64,000 bases of DNA from Litoribrevibacter albus (GTDB lineage Bacteria > Pseudomonadota > Gammaproteobacteria > Pseudomonadales > Litoribrevibacteraceae): NCBI RefSeq assembly GCF_030159995.1, contig NZ_BSNM01000015.1:372001-436000 (forward strand), given 5' to 3'. Under the pieces are notes generated by a model. It was not told the DNA's origin, searched no databases, and saw nothing but the letters and a program-made list of their open reading frames with translations. The position numbers were made by a program, and so were the translations under genes. Positions 19,219-28,146 of this stretch are shown piece after piece (position 1 is the first letter of the stretch; every line of letters starts with the position of its first letter).

Positions 19219-20250
19219 ATGACTTCAGGCGATCCGATGGCTAACCTGGAAACAGTTCAGGGCTATGATGTCATAGGGGATATCCACGGATGTTCCGAGG
19301 CCTTAGAACGTTTACTAGAGAAACTCGGTTACCAAAAAGTAAATGGTGTTTATTCGCACCCTGATCGCATTGCCGTATTTGTTGGTGATATCGTGGATCG
19401 GGGGCCGCATATTCGACAGGCGGTCTGGTTGGTTCATGACATGGTGAAAGCGGGGAACGCCCTGATTACTATGGGGAATCATGAATACAACGCGATTGCC
19501 TACATGACGCCTTCTCCAGAGGGTGGGACACATGAGTATTTGCGAGAGCACAACCAACGACATACTCGAATCATGCGAGAGACTCTGGATCAGTTTTCTG
19601 ATTATCAGGACGAGTGGAAGTATTTGGTTGAATGGTTCCTGACGATTCCTTTGTTTCTTGAACTGCCTGGTTTTAGAGTGGTTCATGCTTGTTGGGATGA
19701 GGCGTTAATCGATGAATTTAAGCGTCGCAGGAACACCAACAAGATTGATCTTGATTTCTTGGTCCGTTCGTCTGACCTTGATTCATTTGAGTTTGATGTC
19801 ATGGATCGTCTTTTACGTGGTACGAACCTGAAATTGCCGAATGGAATGAGCATTGAAGGCAAGGATGGTTATGTAAGACAGTTTTTCCGCACCAAGTTCT
19901 GGTCCGAATCGCCGGAAGTGTACCAAGATATCGTATTCCAGCCTGATCCGTTGCCACCAGAAATTGCTGTACGGGACTTAACACCTGGTGATCGATCCAA
20001 ATTACTAAGTTACGGTGAAGAGCGCCCTCCATTATTTTTCGGGCATTACTGGAGAATGGGTAGGCCGGAGTGTATTAAGCCAAACTTAGCGTGTCTGGAT
20101 TATTCGGCCGTGAAATATGGCAAGCTGGTTGCGTACCGATTTGATGGCGAGAAAATCCTATCCAATGATAAGTTTGTTTATATTGATGTCACACCAGAAG
20201 AGTTCCCTAAACCTGAAAGTTCAGGCTTGGAAGATCTTAGTAAGGTTTAG
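19219..20250 (+). CDS. Calcineurin-like metallophosphoesterase (PrpE/ApaH-like)
   Basis: The protein has 343 residues. The N-terminal PPP-family phosphatase motifs are complete: YDVIGDIHGCSEALERLL (metal-binding Asp, His), AVFVGDIVDRGPHIRQ (Asp, Arg) and ALITMGNHEYNAIAYM (Asn, His). A later HYWRMGRPE supplies another His. The closest functional analogues are ApaH/PrpE-type enzymes that hydrolyse dinucleoside polyphosphates or phosphoproteins. The C-terminal half is longer than in those enzymes. Co-transcription with nadK suggests a link to nucleotide metabolism (inference). An in-frame Met at codon 7 is an alternative start. Confidence 0.82.
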   Translation: MTSGDPMANLETVQGYDVIGDIHGCSEALERLLEKLGYQKVNGVYSHPDRIAVFVGDIVDRGPHIRQAVWLVHDMVKAGNALITMGNHEYNAIAYMTPSPEGGTHEYLREHNQRHTRIMRETLDQFSDYQDEWKYLVEWFLTIPLFLELPGFRVVHACWDEALIDEFKRRRNTNKIDLDFLVRSSDLDSFEFDVMDRLLRGTNLKLPNGMSIEGKDGYVRQFFRTKFWSESPEVYQDIVFQPDPLPPEIAVRDLTPGDRSKLLSYGEERPPLFFGHYWRMGRPECIKPNLACLDYSAVKYGKLVAYRFDGEKILSNDKFVYIDVTPEEFPKPESSGLEDLSKV

Positions 20251-20334
20251 CAGGGCGTAGACTTTCGACAGTATTAACGATGCTTATTCTCTTTTCTTAC
20301 TCCTTTTTTAGACGTTCATACTAAGGAGGTTTGC

Positions 20335-21195
20335 TTGCATAAACTGGGTGAAACGGAATCTGCTGAACTGGTTGCAAAAATCAGTGAGCGTCTTTGGAAG
20401 GCGAAAATTCCTCATCAGGTGGTTTCTACAGGAACAGAGCAAGCGCCTTTGTCAGAAATATGGCTAGTTCGTGAAGAGGATCTTCCGCTGGCCGTTGAAA
20501 TTCTCAATTCCCCCGAAACGAACAAAGTCTCCGAATCTAATGGTCGTTCACCTTTGGTAGCTTCGCTGTCATATGCCAAGGTTACCTGGTTTTTTATTAT
20601 TACTTGTGTACTTGTAGCACTTTTGACCCGGGCTGGGGCTAATGTAGAGATGGTGGCCTGGTTCTCAATAGTGCCTATTCAAGTGATAGGGAATAGATTC
20701 CTTCCTGGCTCTTTGGATGTGGTGTTTAGTACGGGTGAATTCTGGCGCTTATTTACCCCCGCTTTGATTCATTTTGGTGGGCTTCATCTTGTATTTAATA
20801 TGTTATGGGTGTGGGAGTTTGGTCGAAGGATCGAGCAAGTTGAAGGTAAGATGCGACTGTTTATTGTGCTTTTGGCTTCAGCCGTGATTTCAAATCTAGG
20901 ACAATACTTCGCCGGCTCAGTCTATTTTGGCGGGATGTCAGGTGTGATTTATGCCTTCCTGGGGTATATGGTGGTGACGGATAAGCTTAGTACTCATCCT
21001 AAGTACGAGATTCCTACGTTCCTTGTTGGATTTATGCTGGTTTGGTTGGCTCTTGGTTTTACCCAATTTACCAAGTTCATTGGGCTGGGTGGTATTGCAA
21101 ATGCTGCTCATACGGTAGGTTTGATTTCAGGTGTTGGCATTTCTGTTCTGGCTCGTTTGATTTTTCATCGTAAAGATCAGACGGAAGTGTCTTAA
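20335..21195 (+). CDS. Rhomboid-family intramembrane serine protease (GlpG-like)
   Basis: The protein has 286 residues. It uses a TTG start supported by a very strong AAGGAGGT four bases upstream. A cytoplasmic N-terminal domain (~1-80, as in GlpG) is followed by about six membrane helices. Catalytic residues are visible: Ser in FGGMSGVIYAFLGY and His in AHTVGLISGVG, with the HLVFNMLWVWEFG loop-1 segment. The L1 Trp-Arg motif reads FWRLFTPALIHFG. It cleaves membrane proteins within or next to the bilayer; the substrate is unknown. It sits between nadK/phosphatase and yeaC. Confidence 0.92.
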   Translation: MHKLGETESAELVAKISERLWKAKIPHQVVSTGTEQAPLSEIWLVREEDLPLAVEILNSPETNKVSESNGRSPLVASLSYAKVTWFFIITCVLVALLTRAGANVEMVAWFSIVPIQVIGNRFLPGSLDVVFSTGEFWRLFTPALIHFGGLHLVFNMLWVWEFGRRIEQVEGKMRLFIVLLASAVISNLGQYFAGSVYFGGMSGVIYAFLGYMVVTDKLSTHPKYEIPTFLVGFMLVWLALGFTQFTKFIGLGGIANAAHTVGLISGVGISVLARLIFHRKDQTEVS

Positions 21196-21269
21196 CATGG
21201 CTTAGGAATGGCAAATTTTAGCCAGTGCTAATACAATAACGCATCTTATTCATTGCTGGAGTTTGGCTA

Positions 21270-21548
21270 ATGACCTTAGACGATCTTATTCGCTCAATTA
21301 ATCCTGAAATTTATAGCAACTTAAAAACCGCTGTGGAATTGGGGCGCTGGCCAAACGGAGTGAAGCTGACCAAAGAGCAGGTGAATCTCTGTCTAGAAGC
21401 GATTTTTCATTACGAAGAGACTAATGATTTGCCAGATTCAGAGCGTGTTGGCTATATCAGTCGTGAGTCGATGCCTGAGCACAAACGTAAGAAGGCGGAA
21501 CAAGAAGAGCAATTGAAGCGTCAGATTGCCGTTCAAAATCTCCACTAA
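21270..21548 (+). CDS. yeaC: YeaC family protein (DUF1315)
   Basis: A small cytosolic protein of 92 residues. The family pattern is present: an N-terminal helix LDDLIRSINPEIYSNLKTAV, ELGRWPNGVKLTKEQ, then helices with YEETNDLPDSERVGYI and a Lys/Glu-rich C-terminus. Its function is unknown in E. coli and elsewhere. It probably shares a transcript with the DUF2797 gene 37 bases downstream, separated by a small GGGG/CCCC hairpin at 21560-21571. Confidence 0.82.
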   Translation: MTLDDLIRSINPEIYSNLKTAVELGRWPNGVKLTKEQVNLCLEAIFHYEETNDLPDSERVGYISRESMPEHKRKKAEQEEQLKRQIAVQNLH

Positions 21549-21585
21549 TTTCAGTGTCCGGGGTTCTCCCCTCTAGAGTCTATAT

Positions 21586-22491
21586 ATGCAAAGTGATTTG
21601 TTTGATAGCCCAAGTGAGCCATCATCTGGGCTTTCTACCGAGTCGGCTTCTTCGACTCAGAAAATGTCACCGGGTGTCGTTTTTTCTGGTCATCTTAATA
21701 AAATGCGAGTGCGTCTTGAAGAGCCTGCAGAGTACCGTCTGGGTGATCTTAGAGTGAATGATTTGATTGGTCATTCACTGAAGCTAACTTATAAGCACCA
21801 CATCAAATGCATTGGCTGTGGTGCGGATACCAATAAGAGCTTCAGCCAAGGCTATTGTTACAAGTGCTTCACAACTAAGGCCGCGTGCGATTCATGCATT
21901 ATGTCGCCGGAAAAGTGTCACTTCGATAATAATACCTGTCGTGAACCAGGATGGGGTGAGCAGTACTGCAATCAGTCGCATTATGTCTATTTGGCGAACT
22001 CATCCGGTATTAAGGTGGGGATTACGCGTGGGACTCAAGTGCCTACGCGCTGGATTGACCAGGGCGCATCTCAGGCGATTCCTATCATTCGTACGATGAA
22101 TCGTCACCTGTCCGGTTTGGTTGAAGTGGTTATCAAGCAGCATGTTACAGATAAAACCAATTGGCGCACGATGCTGAAAGGGGCTCCTGAACGGTTAAAT
22201 CTGGCAGCAGAGCGTGATCGCTTGTTGGCAGAGTGTCAGTCCGAATTAGAAGAAATTACCAATCGTTATGGGCTAAATGCGATTCAACCTCTTTTGCACT
22301 CTGAATCTATTGATATTGCTTACCCTGTCTCTGAATACCCTGATAAAGTCAGTTCCTTTAATTTTGATAAGGAGGCTGAAGTCAGTGGTGTTCTTAAAGG
22401 AATTAAAGGGCAATACTTAATCTTTGATACTGGCGTGATTAATCTACGCCGTTTTACAGGTTATGAAATTGATATTGAGGTTGTGGCTTAA
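21586..22491 (+). CDS. DUF2797 domain protein, probable zinc binding
   Basis: The protein has 301 residues. After a Ser-rich N-terminal tail (~30 residues) there is a cysteine-rich region: CIGCGADTNKSFSQGYCYKC, then ACDSCIMSPEKC and a further Cys at CNQSHYVY. These look like paired zinc knuckles. The segment SHYVYLANSSGIKVGITRGT, with PTRWIDQGA, resembles a GIY-YIG-type nuclease core (inference). GIY-YIG domains commonly have YVY-x-KVGIT-x-R. Function is unknown. The context gives no further clue. Confidence 0.82.
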   Translation: MQSDLFDSPSEPSSGLSTESASSTQKMSPGVVFSGHLNKMRVRLEEPAEYRLGDLRVNDLIGHSLKLTYKHHIKCIGCGADTNKSFSQGYCYKCFTTKAACDSCIMSPEKCHFDNNTCREPGWGEQYCNQSHYVYLANSSGIKVGITRGTQVPTRWIDQGASQAIPIIRTMNRHLSGLVEVVIKQHVTDKTNWRTMLKGAPERLNLAAERDRLLAECQSELEEITNRYGLNAIQPLLHSESIDIAYPVSEYPDKVSSFNFDKEAEVSGVLKGIKGQYLIFDTGVINLRRFTGYEIDIEVVA

Positions 22492-22618
22492 GTTTACGGC
22501 AGTCATGCGATTTGATCTTGCCGAGACCACGATCTGGATCTTTACCACGATAAATAATAAAAAGGATGTGACTTTATGCCGGCTGCTCGTAACCGGATAA
22601 GTCACCCGGAGACACTTC

Positions 22619-25249
22619 ATGTCACAAGCACCAGCCAAAGCTATATTTCTCAAAGACTATTTACCCCCTGCGTTTACGACCAAAGAAACCTTTTTGGACT
22701 TCGAACTTCTTCCAGAGCATACGATTGTACGTTCCCGGTTATTGGTTGAGAGGAACCCTAAATGTGGTGTGCCTTCGAACCTGTTTTTGCTGGATGGAAA
22801 TGAGCTTGAGTTATTGGAAGTTAGAGTTGATGGCCAACCGTTGGGTGAGAGCGAGTATCAACAAACAGCGACCTCTTTGAGCTTAGAGATTGATAAAGAT
22901 CAGTTTGTCTTTGAATGTACGACTCGGATCTACCCTGATCGTAATACTGCCTTGGAAGGTCTCTATATCTCTGGCGGAATGTACTGTACTCAGTGTGAAG
23001 CAGAAGGCTTTAGAAGAATAACGTTCTTCCAGGATCGCCCTGATGTCTTGTCTGTATTTACAACCAAAATAACGGCGGATCTGGATAAATACCCAACCGC
23101 GTTATCCAATGGCAATCTCGTTACCCGGACAGAGGAAAACGGGAAGGTCATTGCTGAATGGCATGATCCGTTCCCTAAACCTTCGTACTTATTTGCTCTG
23201 GTTGCCGGGGATTTAATCTGTCAGGAAGATCGGTTTACCACCCAATCTGGTCGTAATGTCACTCTCCAGATCTTTGTAGAGCAGGGGAATGAGCATAAAT
23301 GTGATCATGCTTTGGCTTCATTGAAGCGTTCTATGACATGGGATGAAGAGGTTTATGGTCGGGAATACGATCTGGATTTGTTCATGATCGTTGCCGTTGA
23401 TCACTTCAATATGGGCGCTATGGAGAATAAAGGTCTAAATATCTTTAACTCTTCGTGTGTCTTGGCGACGCCAGAAACGGCTACGGATGACGCCTTTGCT
23501 CGCATTGAAGGTATTGTTGGTCATGAGTACTTCCATAACTGGTCGGGCAACCGAGTTACCTGTCGTGATTGGTTCCAGTTGAGCCTGAAAGAAGGTTTTA
23601 CCGTTTTCCGTGATGCGGAGTTCTCCTCTGATATGGGCAGTCGTGCTGTTAAGCGACTTGAAGATGTGAGCTTTTTGAGACAGCACCAATTCCCTGAAGA
23701 TGCCGGACCTATGGCTCATGCTGTGAGACCTGCTTCCTATATGGAAATCTCTAATTTCTATACCGTGACCATTTATGAGAAAGGCTCTGAGGTGGTTGGT
23801 ATGTTAAGAACCATCCTGGGCGCAGATCTTTTCAGAAAAGGTTCCGATCTCTACTTCGATACGTTTGATGGCCAGGCAGCTACCACGGATGACTTCGTTT
23901 GGGCTATGGAACAAGTCAGTGGTAAAGACTTAACTCAATTCAAACGTTGGTATAGCCAGGCTGGAACGCCGCGTTTATCCGTACGACGAGCGTTTGATGC
24001 GGCTTCTCAAACGCTTACGTTAACGGCTGCCCAGCATACTCCTGAAACCGCCGATGGTTCGAAAAAAGAGCCGTTTGTGATTCCTGTGGCTTTAGGTCTG
24101 GTTGCTCAAAATGGTAATGCCTTGGCGATAGAGTCTGAGGATAAGCGATTTAATGCGGCGCAAGCTGTGTGGTTGGTTGAAGAGGCTGAGCAAACGCTGG
24201 TTATCAATGGTATAGCTGAGTTACCCGCAGTGTCGCTATTGCGAGATTTTTCTGCACCTGTTCTTCTGGAAGATGATTTAACAGATCAAGAGCGTATTTT
24301 GCTTATAGGGAATGATCCTAACGGATACAACCGTTGGGAGCAGTGCCAGATTATTTATAAAAAGCTCATTCTTCAAAAAGTGGATGCTGAGTTTGATGAG
24401 GCATTATTGAAGGCGCTGAAACAGTCTCTTCGTCAGTTACTGCAAGATGATGCGGTTGAAAATGCTGTTAAGGCAGAGCTTTTGAGTTTGCCGGCAGAAT
24501 CCGAGTTTCTCCAGTTAGTTCCAAATATTGATATTTTATCAGTAGAAGCGGCTCGTGAAGCACTAAGGCTCTGGATTGCTACAGAATTGTTTGCTGACTT
24601 TGAGCAAATGTTTGGTTCTTTAGAGTCGTATTCGGATTATGCGTTTGAGCCAGAGCAGGTAGGTGTAAGAAAACTAAAAAATACCCTGTTGGAATACCTC
24701 TTATTGGCAAATTTAGAACAATATCAAGGCATTGCATTAGCCCAATTTGAGCAGGCTTCTAACATGACGGATCAACTGTCCGCCTTTAAGTATATTGTTC
24801 AGTACGGTGATGAAGCTGCAGCTAATAAGGTCATTTCTGTTTTCTTATCACAGTGGGCTGACGATGTTCAGGTTCTTGAACAATGGTTCCGTGTACAGGT
24901 GAGTCGTTCCGATGAAAATACACTTTCACGAGTGAAGACATTGCTTGATCACGAACTTTTTGAATATCAGAATCCAAATAAGATCAGAGCGGTGATCGGA
25001 GCTTTTGCTATGACGAACGTGAAGAGTTTTCACGCAGCAGATGGCAAAGGATATGAGTTCTTAGCAGAGCAGGTGGCTAAGATTGATCAGATGAATCCGC
25101 AAATCGCTGCGCGTCTTGTGGGGCCTCTGACAAAGTGGAAGAGCTATGACCTTTCACGAGGACAAAAGATGAAGGCTCAGCTTGATTTGTTAGCGACAAA
25201 AGTGCTTTCAAAAGACTTATATGAAGTCGTAAGTAAAAGCCTTGGATAG
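22619..25249 (+). CDS. pepN: Aminopeptidase N (M1 family)
   Basis: The protein has 876 residues (E. coli 870). It is a zinc metallopeptidase that removes N-terminal residues from peptides in the cytosol. The substrate-binding GAMEN is at residues 266-270 and the zinc site HEYFHNWSGNRV begins at His302, with the third ligand Glu in WFQLSLKEGFTVF. The positions match E. coli PepN to within a few residues. The C-terminal ARM-like domain is intact. GGAG lies a few bases upstream of the ATG. It is a single gene. Confidence 0.97.
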   Translation: MSQAPAKAIFLKDYLPPAFTTKETFLDFELLPEHTIVRSRLLVERNPKCGVPSNLFLLDGNELELLEVRVDGQPLGESEYQQTATSLSLEIDKDQFVFECTTRIYPDRNTALEGLYISGGMYCTQCEAEGFRRITFFQDRPDVLSVFTTKITADLDKYPTALSNGNLVTRTEENGKVIAEWHDPFPKPSYLFALVAGDLICQEDRFTTQSGRNVTLQIFVEQGNEHKCDHALASLKRSMTWDEEVYGREYDLDLFMIVAVDHFNMGAMENKGLNIFNSSCVLATPETATDDAFARIEGIVGHEYFHNWSGNRVTCRDWFQLSLKEGFTVFRDAEFSSDMGSRAVKRLEDVSFLRQHQFPEDAGPMAHAVRPASYMEISNFYTVTIYEKGSEVVGMLRTILGADLFRKGSDLYFDTFDGQAATTDDFVWAMEQVSGKDLTQFKRWYSQAGTPRLSVRRAFDAASQTLTLTAAQHTPETADGSKKEPFVIPVALGLVAQNGNALAIESEDKRFNAAQAVWLVEEAEQTLVINGIAELPAVSLLRDFSAPVLLEDDLTDQERILLIGNDPNGYNRWEQCQIIYKKLILQKVDAEFDEALLKALKQSLRQLLQDDAVENAVKAELLSLPAESEFLQLVPNIDILSVEAAREALRLWIATELFADFEQMFGSLESYSDYAFEPEQVGVRKLKNTLLEYLLLANLEQYQGIALAQFEQASNMTDQLSAFKYIVQYGDEAAANKVISVFLSQWADDVQVLEQWFRVQVSRSDENTLSRVKTLLDHELFEYQNPNKIRAVIGAFAMTNVKSFHAADGKGYEFLAEQVAKIDQMNPQIAARLVGPLTKWKSYDLSRGQKMKAQLDLLATKVLSKDLYEVVSKSLG

Positions 25250-25319
25250 TCTAGCGAATGGTTCTCAGAAGCGAGTTTACATAAGTACTGATTTTAAAAG
25301 GGTCGGGTGATTTTTGTTG

Positions 25320-25351
25320 CCCTTTGTAACAAAGGGTTAACTTGCTTTGTT
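25320..25351. repeat. Overlapping palindromes upstream of the DUF1329 operon
   Basis: CCCTTTG-TAA-CAAAGGG (25320-25336) overlaps a second inverted pair, AACAAAG (25328-25334) and CTTTGTT (25345-25351). They lie ~140 bases before the DUF1329 start codon, in the position of a promoter or operator. The CAAAG half-site also occurs in the inverted repeat at 14952-14988. Confidence 0.5.
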
Positions 25352-25488
25352 CAATCCTTTATTTTCGTGCAGGTGAGCTCGATATTGTTGAGAGTTTTTT
25401 GTATTGTTGATTCTCTAAGCCAGGAGGGCTCTGAGATCGGTAAGTTTCTGCCAAAAGAAATCTAATAAAATGGTCAGGTAAAGATTGT

Positions 25489-26871
25489 ATGTCGACGCTA
25501 CGTAAAACATTAATTGCCCTTACGGGTATAGCTTTGATTGCACCTATGGCTAACGCTAAGGTGTCATCTTCAGACGCTGAAAGATTAAAAACAGATTTGA
25601 CGCCCTTTGGGGCTGTTAGAGCCGGGAATGCTGATGGCAGTATTCCTGAGTGGGCAGGTGGCTTAACAACGCCTCCGCCAGAATATAAAGGGCCTGGAGA
25701 TCATCACGCTAATCCATTCCCGGAAGATGAAGTTCTATTTACGGTAACCTCGCAGAATATGAATAAATATTCTGACCTGCTTACTGATGGCCAAAAAGCC
25801 ATGTTTGCAGCGTACCCTGAAACATTCAGAGTACCTGTCTATAAGACGCGAAGAACTCATGCAGCGCCTGAGTGGGTTTATGAAAACAACATCAGCAATG
25901 CCACGACGGCTGTGCTGGCGAACAAAGGTAATGGGGTTAAAAAAGCCTATGGTGGTATCCCGTTTCCTTTAGCAGCTCAAACCACGAAAGATGGTTTGGA
26001 AATGTATTGGAACCACGTAATGAGATGGCGTGGTGTCTACATCGTTCGTCGTGCTTCTGAGACAGCGGTACAGCGTAATGGTGAATATAATATGGTGACC
26101 TCTCAGCAAGAGGCATATTTTAACTATTACAACCCAGAAGGTTCTGTAAAAGATCTGGATAACATCTTGTTCTACTACTTGTCTTTCGTGAAAGCGCCTC
26201 CTCGCCTAGCTGGTGGTGCGGTATTGGTTCATGAAACAGTAGATCAGGTGAAGAAACCTCGTAAAGCATGGGGCTATAACGCAGGGCAACGCCGTGTACG
26301 TCGTGCACCGACTTTGGCTTACGATACTCCAATTGCAGCGATGGATGGTCTAAGAACGGCTGATGATACTGACATGATCAACGGTTCGCCGGATCGTTTT
26401 GACTGGAAATATATCGGAACGGAAGAAAAACTGATTCCTTACAACAATTACATGATTGGTAATCCTGATACTAAATACTCAGATTTGTTGTGGGCAGGTC
26501 ATATCAATCCAAAATACACGCGTTATGAAAAACATCGTGTTCATGTGATTGAAGGGACTTTGAAGAAAGGCCAACGTCATATCTATACTAAACGTAGATT
26601 GTACATCGATGAAGATAGCTGGAGTGTAGCTTCTGCTGATCAATACGATGGTCGTGGCGAGCTTTGGCGCGTATCGATGGCGTATTTGAAGAACTACTAC
26701 GAAATGCCTGTAACCTGGACCACTTTGGATGTGTTCCATGATTTGCAAGCTCGTCGATATGCAGTGCAGAATTTGGATTCGGAAGAATCCTCAACCATTG
26801 ACTTCAGTCAGCCGATACCTAATTCACGTTACTTCAAGCCTTCTTCTTTAAGGAGACGAGGTACACGTTAG
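25489..26871 (+). CDS. DUF1329 envelope protein (LolA-like fold family)
   Basis: The protein has 460 residues. The signal peptide is MSTLRKTLIALTGIALIAPM with a cut after ANA, so it is a periplasmic or outer-membrane-associated protein. DUF1329 proteins share the half-barrel fold of lipoprotein carriers and occur beside MMPL-type exporters. Diagnostic parts are LTPFGAVRAGNADGSIPEWAGG (near the N-terminus), MYWNHVMRWRG, GYNAGQRRVRRAP, and the ARRYAVQNLDSEE segment. It is the first gene of a three-gene operon with a YCF48 protein and an RND/MMPL transporter. It probably handles a hydrophobic ligand in the periplasm (inference). The usual DUF1302 partner is not present upstream. Confidence 0.88.
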   Translation: MSTLRKTLIALTGIALIAPMANAKVSSSDAERLKTDLTPFGAVRAGNADGSIPEWAGGLTTPPPEYKGPGDHHANPFPEDEVLFTVTSQNMNKYSDLLTDGQKAMFAAYPETFRVPVYKTRRTHAAPEWVYENNISNATTAVLANKGNGVKKAYGGIPFPLAAQTTKDGLEMYWNHVMRWRGVYIVRRASETAVQRNGEYNMVTSQQEAYFNYYNPEGSVKDLDNILFYYLSFVKAPPRLAGGAVLVHETVDQVKKPRKAWGYNAGQRRVRRAPTLAYDTPIAAMDGLRTADDTDMINGSPDRFDWKYIGTEEKLIPYNNYMIGNPDTKYSDLLWAGHINPKYTRYEKHRVHVIEGTLKKGQRHIYTKRRLYIDEDSWSVASADQYDGRGELWRVSMAYLKNYYEMPVTWTTLDVFHDLQARRYAVQNLDSEESSTIDFSQPIPNSRYFKPSSLRRRGTR

Positions 26872-26956
26872 GATTTTGGTCTAATGTAAGTCATTTAGAT
26901 GCAAGAGTAGCGAGTTAAGCTACTCTTGTTGTAATTGTATTAGTGAAAACTGTCGT

Positions 26957-28120
26957 ATGAGTCCATATATGGTCAAAACTGTAAAAACCCGGGCTTTGAA
27001 ATCCTTGCTCCTACCTCTGGTGGCAGCGTCGGGTTTCAGCCTTAGTCAGCAAGCCTTATCCTTTTCCGACGTACTGGATACACCCGCAGTCAAATCACCC
27101 AAAGCAGCAGAGTCTTTGCTCTTGGATGTCGATAAACTGTCAGGAGGTCGTTTGGTCGCCGCAGGGGAAAGAGGGCACATCCTTTATTCTGACGATAATG
27201 GAAAAAGCTGGGTTCAAGCAGACGTTCCTGTCATTGTGAATATCATTTCTGCGCATTTTGTAAATGATTCTATTGGCTGGGCGGTAGGCCATGACGGTGT
27301 TGTTCTAAAAACCACCAATGGTGGGCAGTCATGGATACGTCAGTTTGATGGCTTTAAAGCAAATGAACAAACACTGGTTCAGCGACAGAAGTTTGTTGAA
27401 GAGCTGGAAGCACAAATTGAAGAAGCATCAGACAGTAAACTTGAAGAACTTGAGTTGGCTTTAGAAGAAGCTCAATTCGCGCTTGAAGATGCTCAATTCG
27501 ATGTCGAAGGTGGTTCAACCAAACCTTTCCTTGATGTTTGGTTTAAGGATGAGAACTACGGCCTTGTAGTAGGTGCTTATGGCCAGATGTTCCAAACCAC
27601 AGACGGTGGTACTACTTGGCATAACGTAGCCGACAAATTAGATAACCCGGATCGTTTTCACTTGAACTCAATTGAACAGACCCAGCCAGGCGCTCTTGTT
27701 GTCGTCGGTGAAGCAGGGCTAATCATGCGTTCTACTGATAATGGTGATAGCTGGGAAACTTTGGACTCTCCATACGATGGTTCTTTCTTTGGAGCAGTAT
27801 CAACCCGACAACTTAATGGCCTTTTGGTTTATGGTTTGAGAGGCCATGTGTTCCGATCTTCAGACCTGGGTGACACCTGGGAGCAAATTGAAGTAAATAC
27901 GGAGCAAACGTTGAATTCAGGCAGTGCCTTCAAGGATGGAACCATCATGTTGGTGGGCAATAATGGTGTTGTTTTGAAAAGTTATGATTCTGGTCGTAAT
28001 TTCACCGCAACGGTTCGAGAGGATCGAAGTTCATTGGTTGGAATTACAGAATCGAATGATGGCGGCATTGTGCTAGTTGGCCAAGACGGCCTGTATCTTG
28101 CGTTGCCAAACGCTGAATAA
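26957..28120 (+). CDS. YCF48-like beta-propeller protein with helical insertion
   Basis: The protein has 387 residues and an N-terminal signal sequence (LLLPLVAASGFSLSQQALS). Repeated propeller blades show the BNR-like pattern (S/T-D-x-G-x-x-W): YSDDNGKSWVQ, KTTNGGQSWIRQ, QTTDGGTTWHN, RSTDNGDSWET, RSSDLGDTWEQ. A charged helical insertion of about 45 residues (~139-183) is rich in Glu and Leu (ELEAQIEEASDSKLEELELA). It interrupts the propeller and probably forms a protruding hairpin. YCF48 is a photosystem II assembly factor in cyanobacteria. Here it accompanies an MMPL transporter, as in Pseudomonas-type operons, and probably acts as an accessory periplasmic subunit. Confidence 0.85.
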   Translation: MSPYMVKTVKTRALKSLLLPLVAASGFSLSQQALSFSDVLDTPAVKSPKAAESLLLDVDKLSGGRLVAAGERGHILYSDDNGKSWVQADVPVIVNIISAHFVNDSIGWAVGHDGVVLKTTNGGQSWIRQFDGFKANEQTLVQRQKFVEELEAQIEEASDSKLEELELALEEAQFALEDAQFDVEGGSTKPFLDVWFKDENYGLVVGAYGQMFQTTDGGTTWHNVADKLDNPDRFHLNSIEQTQPGALVVVGEAGLIMRSTDNGDSWETLDSPYDGSFFGAVSTRQLNGLLVYGLRGHVFRSSDLGDTWEQIEVNTEQTLNSGSAFKDGTIMLVGNNGVVLKSYDSGRNFTATVREDRSSLVGITESNDGGIVLVGQDGLYLALPNAE

Positions 28121-28146
28121 TAACTAAGAAATAGGGTTGAAATTAG

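Noticed and set aside
14974-25336. Shared CTTTGT/ACAAAG half-sites as proof of one regulon
   Set aside because: The half-sites are short and AT-rich; two occurrences in 64 kb are expected by chance, so this was kept only as a low-interest idea.
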